Positions 63,501 to 64,000 of a DNA stretch of 64,000 bases are shown here, one piece after another. Each line of letters opens with the position of its first letter. Within the stretch, counting starts at the first letter, position 1. The notes beneath the pieces were generated by a model. That model was not told the origin of the DNA and did no database searches. It saw only the letters and a list, made by a program, of their open reading frames with translations. Source of the DNA: Candidatus Kosakonia sp. 282A-S69 (GTDB lineage: Bacteria > Pseudomonadota > Gammaproteobacteria > Enterobacterales > Enterobacteriaceae); contig NZ_JAROAU010000003.1 in the NCBI RefSeq assembly GCF_029433855.1, positions 2,540,756 to 2,604,755 on the forward strand. The letters run 5' to 3'. The position numbers and the translations under genes are program-made.

Positions 63501-64000
63501 AGTATCACAAAATTGAGACAAGGAAAAAGAAAGAGTTTGAAGATTTCATCGAAAACACCTTATACAAAAGTAGCGATGACATTACTTATAGCAACCCTTT
63601 TAAAGATCGCGCATATTATGGGCTAACCTATGATTTTTCAATTAACGCTGAGCAACCACAAGAAACGTTATTAGAAACTCTGAATAAAGCTTTTCATGAT
63701 GTACTGCTACGCTCCGCTACAAATCGCAAAGCGGCGCTATATCAGTCGACGGTACTGCAAAAAATTGCGGATATTGTCATTCCTTTTTATGCTGAGATCC
63801 GTGGAGCAATAGATGACCCAGAATCCAAGGTTGATACCACATCAATTATGCTTGATGTCGTGGGTATTTGCTTTGTTGCTTCCCAGGCGGGCACTAAAGC
63901 TGCATCACTGCTTAAAAATGCAAAAGGGATGGGTAAGATCATTAGTGAAGGGAGAAAAATTGGCCTGGCTGGCAGAGGCCTACAAAAATATGTGATAAAA
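57539..64000 (+). CDS. Giant toxin/effector-like protein, 3' end outside window
   Basis: One open frame of 2154 codons with no stop before the window edge. The ATG at 57539 follows AGGGGGTG. Residues 1-90 are AT-rich and polar. Residues ~90-910 are GC-rich, helical and rich in A, R, L and Q, with a possible membrane-active stretch near 815-870 (LSPAGGYGVAATVVGG). An acidic, threonine-rich linker (~918-975) follows. The rest is AT-rich. Four repeats of a motif near YIYLNGFYWPI lie at residues 1056-1066, 1171-1181, 1272-1282 and 1378-1388, about 101-115 apart, each with a later W. A coiled-coil-like stretch lies near 1545-1700; a weaker repeat-like MLFVELEDGRWIFF is at 1912. The end (IVIPFYAEIRGAI, then glycine/alanine-rich helices) recalls regions of large dermonecrotic/Mcf-type toxins, from memory. 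No family or enzyme site is certain. Confidence 0.75.
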   Translation, partial: MSDYDTLPRNLPDTITELTDTVNPELPEGFYASPLTNDDSALAGDIYYLFPDDILENKSHSPDNSAKNNHHPNENKKEGVREFIQDALNKKLPELIEYHEKGYNLVRLDNNALRQLRDTLQKDARRIPESLLKPARRFTDTLDAVTDSDGTPAPELLQALPVVNALIRQLNAALDDLSATRRVSTLNWEEEVEQTAREQRGQLVTRAAERLFPQQGQAAEREGSRQKLEALLFAQSHALSAEYKKFSLLKASLAAESRITRQRLAARLQTRAQTLLEGAREARRAALDMLLTEPGAGQMNTEQLMHWSQGYQLYARYLRAVDTPPDGGALRGNPLIAAVNRAARQGTSPRARLAGSMVPLADALGSVAVHLLQEKERTEPAPAAPQPVQEAGLTGRIKNVVWDRGRKKGRAVRAASVWLAHSAGGAVSRTAFRTTHTLQRTPLLSEGTRQAINNTALLLLDEIQQAERRIRHLPGYAWVRQEAVQQQQNVSRKITDPRESALMDELVSRRLAAESDHWQQMAESAAGQIETLLSPLTRLADTARFNEFYFALSDTLRAHPAPGSAEAIAQMDETVIQALEQLAGIGRQLDASAVRLSGHGHEGGKALQEKAGEWLMALKTLKSQVKTQAIHLTGRAPDNFSRSGMLARGIAEWAQALREASLAGLTGEARTRASSLFDTVLTELLSEHRQHFADKSDPQAESLLKRVAMALKHAAEGTTVYPPTAEEILAGTRTVSADVQHWAEKKILSGALSAAISGGFKLLTGPVSLPVRIALRSAKTGWTLNRNLRAMSRVRLGEGPPGRSARDRLIHQELSKLAFRLTLSLSPAGGYGVAATVVGGRMIKGKKTYASALTKKVVVDLPQEALWSGLAYGGYAGVNAVVRASAERAMQEAWEQVAREQRERMQQLMQQLSMADSEEEESISTSDEFTGDTGSELSVETVDEATTEESEVGEEKAAATTAAEGETSAATTNKKKVPILSRSGRVKRFAPGRGASRTGIAVNASPDKGDSKILSSQISDSLKDIVEKLASGQGFVNSSFKEGQEGSVYSSGSNFYIYINEKYWPIHFKDNQKGVITLNPYAKEGELKIDVHLKNNTWIATASENTKHNYPDLPTKTEKTASPAGLSNSTVLPELYKKVKSWPTTSAFYYDNMVDGNEAQIYTDNKNHKSYIYLNGFYWPIIITGDSTASILLNNSDPQQKRIINIRRINQQWGSEPLFNTSPMPVKTVGKFSIEDYISAFFKIDNAAKVKADQLQKLSNKLFLDKSTGQHYILVNGYYWHVVSILLRDSEKIETWKIIESGGREHLNIYYNEALSTWSPLKTTDDKHPTENNSTPNSLSADLIGEMKKWDPDSSVRPFNSGPGLEGTVYQGKTGEHYIYLQNRYWHFSWVKPNVGGVTITINGVSKFIVLFREDNEWHYFDEEIVADSFDIDTLLKSIEDATLDSETREKVESILWRDNFTSLDDFLHNLHKALEDGFYRLYEKPASDALISIISLSNKISEQQKSIAYYDPTKGSEQEDLSWNQNLLNLYREEFLSEEEESAYLYAAQQAKVAVNEANIRVAQLSTAAIDKQIKEQYDAISARMKDISFWLDFLLERPLSVDIPIAQENINSLKLTITTHQTRINQLSTLRKNILDRKAEYQKVIDDYNKNYRLMNISIDFVKKALANKKKIAESDDNVSIAEELLIDFTLQKIAIRNSATGAYTQAELDKLKTLSISQTMIAQLIERHTLSQELIEAIQQSKIKFPPLKKNYQDIEWSNNEAEKIYKENYPDDENLEANQLLAPLLYWLLKNNSNYSLLRSTDIDDVVNLYYSDAYSLNPLKKINKMPEGYTPLSHMLSSEYFNSDSEYYQQFATYKEKYSDYEASENTKDFLLSSDLSLNEITAKVKKRFYFNVLQSTDVHDKHDGGMLFVELEDGRWIFFSLFPDALFSRVFSHDEMMANIWLKTIATLTPEQTHYHGIESVFLESFFLKNFDPKNKNVLAGKYHKIETRKKKEFEDFIENTLYKSSDDITYSNPFKDRAYYGLTYDFSINAEQPQETLLETLNKAFHDVLLRSATNRKAALYQSTVLQKIADIVIPFYAEIRGAIDDPESKVDTTSIMLDVVGICFVASQAGTKAASLLKNAKGMGKIISEGRKIGLAGRGLQKYVIK

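Noticed and set aside
57539-64000. Treating the giant gene as several short genes or a pseudogene
   Set aside because: Reading the frame codon by codon from 57539 to 64000 gave no stop; it only looks broken because it has no stop inside the window.

Overview
The window reads as chromosomal DNA of an Enterobacteriaceae species close to Enterobacter, Kosakonia or Klebsiella. Gene order follows the E. coli K-12 99-minute region closely (leu tRNA, yjjZ, fhuF, bglJ, yjjQ, yjjP, yjjB, dnaT, dnaC, opgB, tsr, btsT, yjiX, yjiA, then yjiN, yjiS, yjiR). REP/BIME repeats are of the enterobacterial type, and a gpdQ gene matches, as I remember it, the enzyme described from Enterobacter aerogenes. No insertion sequence, prophage, CRISPR array or rRNA was found. 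Family assignments come from reading the proteins, not from database searches.

Layout. 1-2.6 kb: 3' part of tRNA-Leu(CAG), yjjZ, a diguanylate cyclase and the Fur-type fhuF. 2.6-8.9 kb: an orphan PTS IIC, a YbaK-like deacylase, the bglJ-yjjQ regulators behind an AT-rich leader, yjjPB, and ohrR-ohr with two matching operator-like sites. 9.1-18.3 kb: dnaTC, opgB, tsr, btsT-yjiX-yjiA with CRP and BtsR sites. 18.5-30.5 kb: sad, VOC/AraC/LysE genes, yjiN, a MarR-HlyD-DUF2955 efflux operon, fosA, a DUF1176 protein, a second ClpP-like peptidase, yjiS and yjiR. The K-12 restriction cluster expected between yjiA and yjiS is absent.

30.5-33.9 kb holds the most interesting unit: a YafL-like cell-wall peptidase and an orphan FliA-like sigma factor on the minus strand, divergent from a ToxR/CadC-like membrane regulator, a small ToxS-sized membrane protein and a 61-residue FlgM-like anti-sigma factor. 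No flagellar structural gene is nearby. It looks like a sigma-28/anti-sigma switch detached from flagella and joined to a membrane sensor.

34-36.4 kb: murQP for N-acetylmuramic acid use, preceded by two perfect palindromes. 36.4-47.1 kb: an iron island with a FoxA-like receptor and AraC regulator, a siderophore ABC importer with an RpiR-family gene at its end, and a divergent FcuA-like receptor; Fur-like boxes sit at each promoter. 47.1-52.5 kb: a 128-bp tandem BIME, then a five-gene operon in which an ABC importer is built around gpdQ, so glycerophosphodiesters are probably imported and hydrolysed together. 52.5-57.3 kb: accessory genes, including a ParB/Srx-like protein, a PD-(D/E)XK nuclease-like gene with an overlapping partner, and a TetR/MFS pair with a clear operator.

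57.5 kb to the end: one open frame of at least 2154 codons with no stop before the edge. It has a GC-rich helical N-terminal third, an acidic linker, and an AT-rich part with four repeats of a YIYLNGxYWP-type motif. It looks like a large toxin or effector of mosaic origin; its function is not established.
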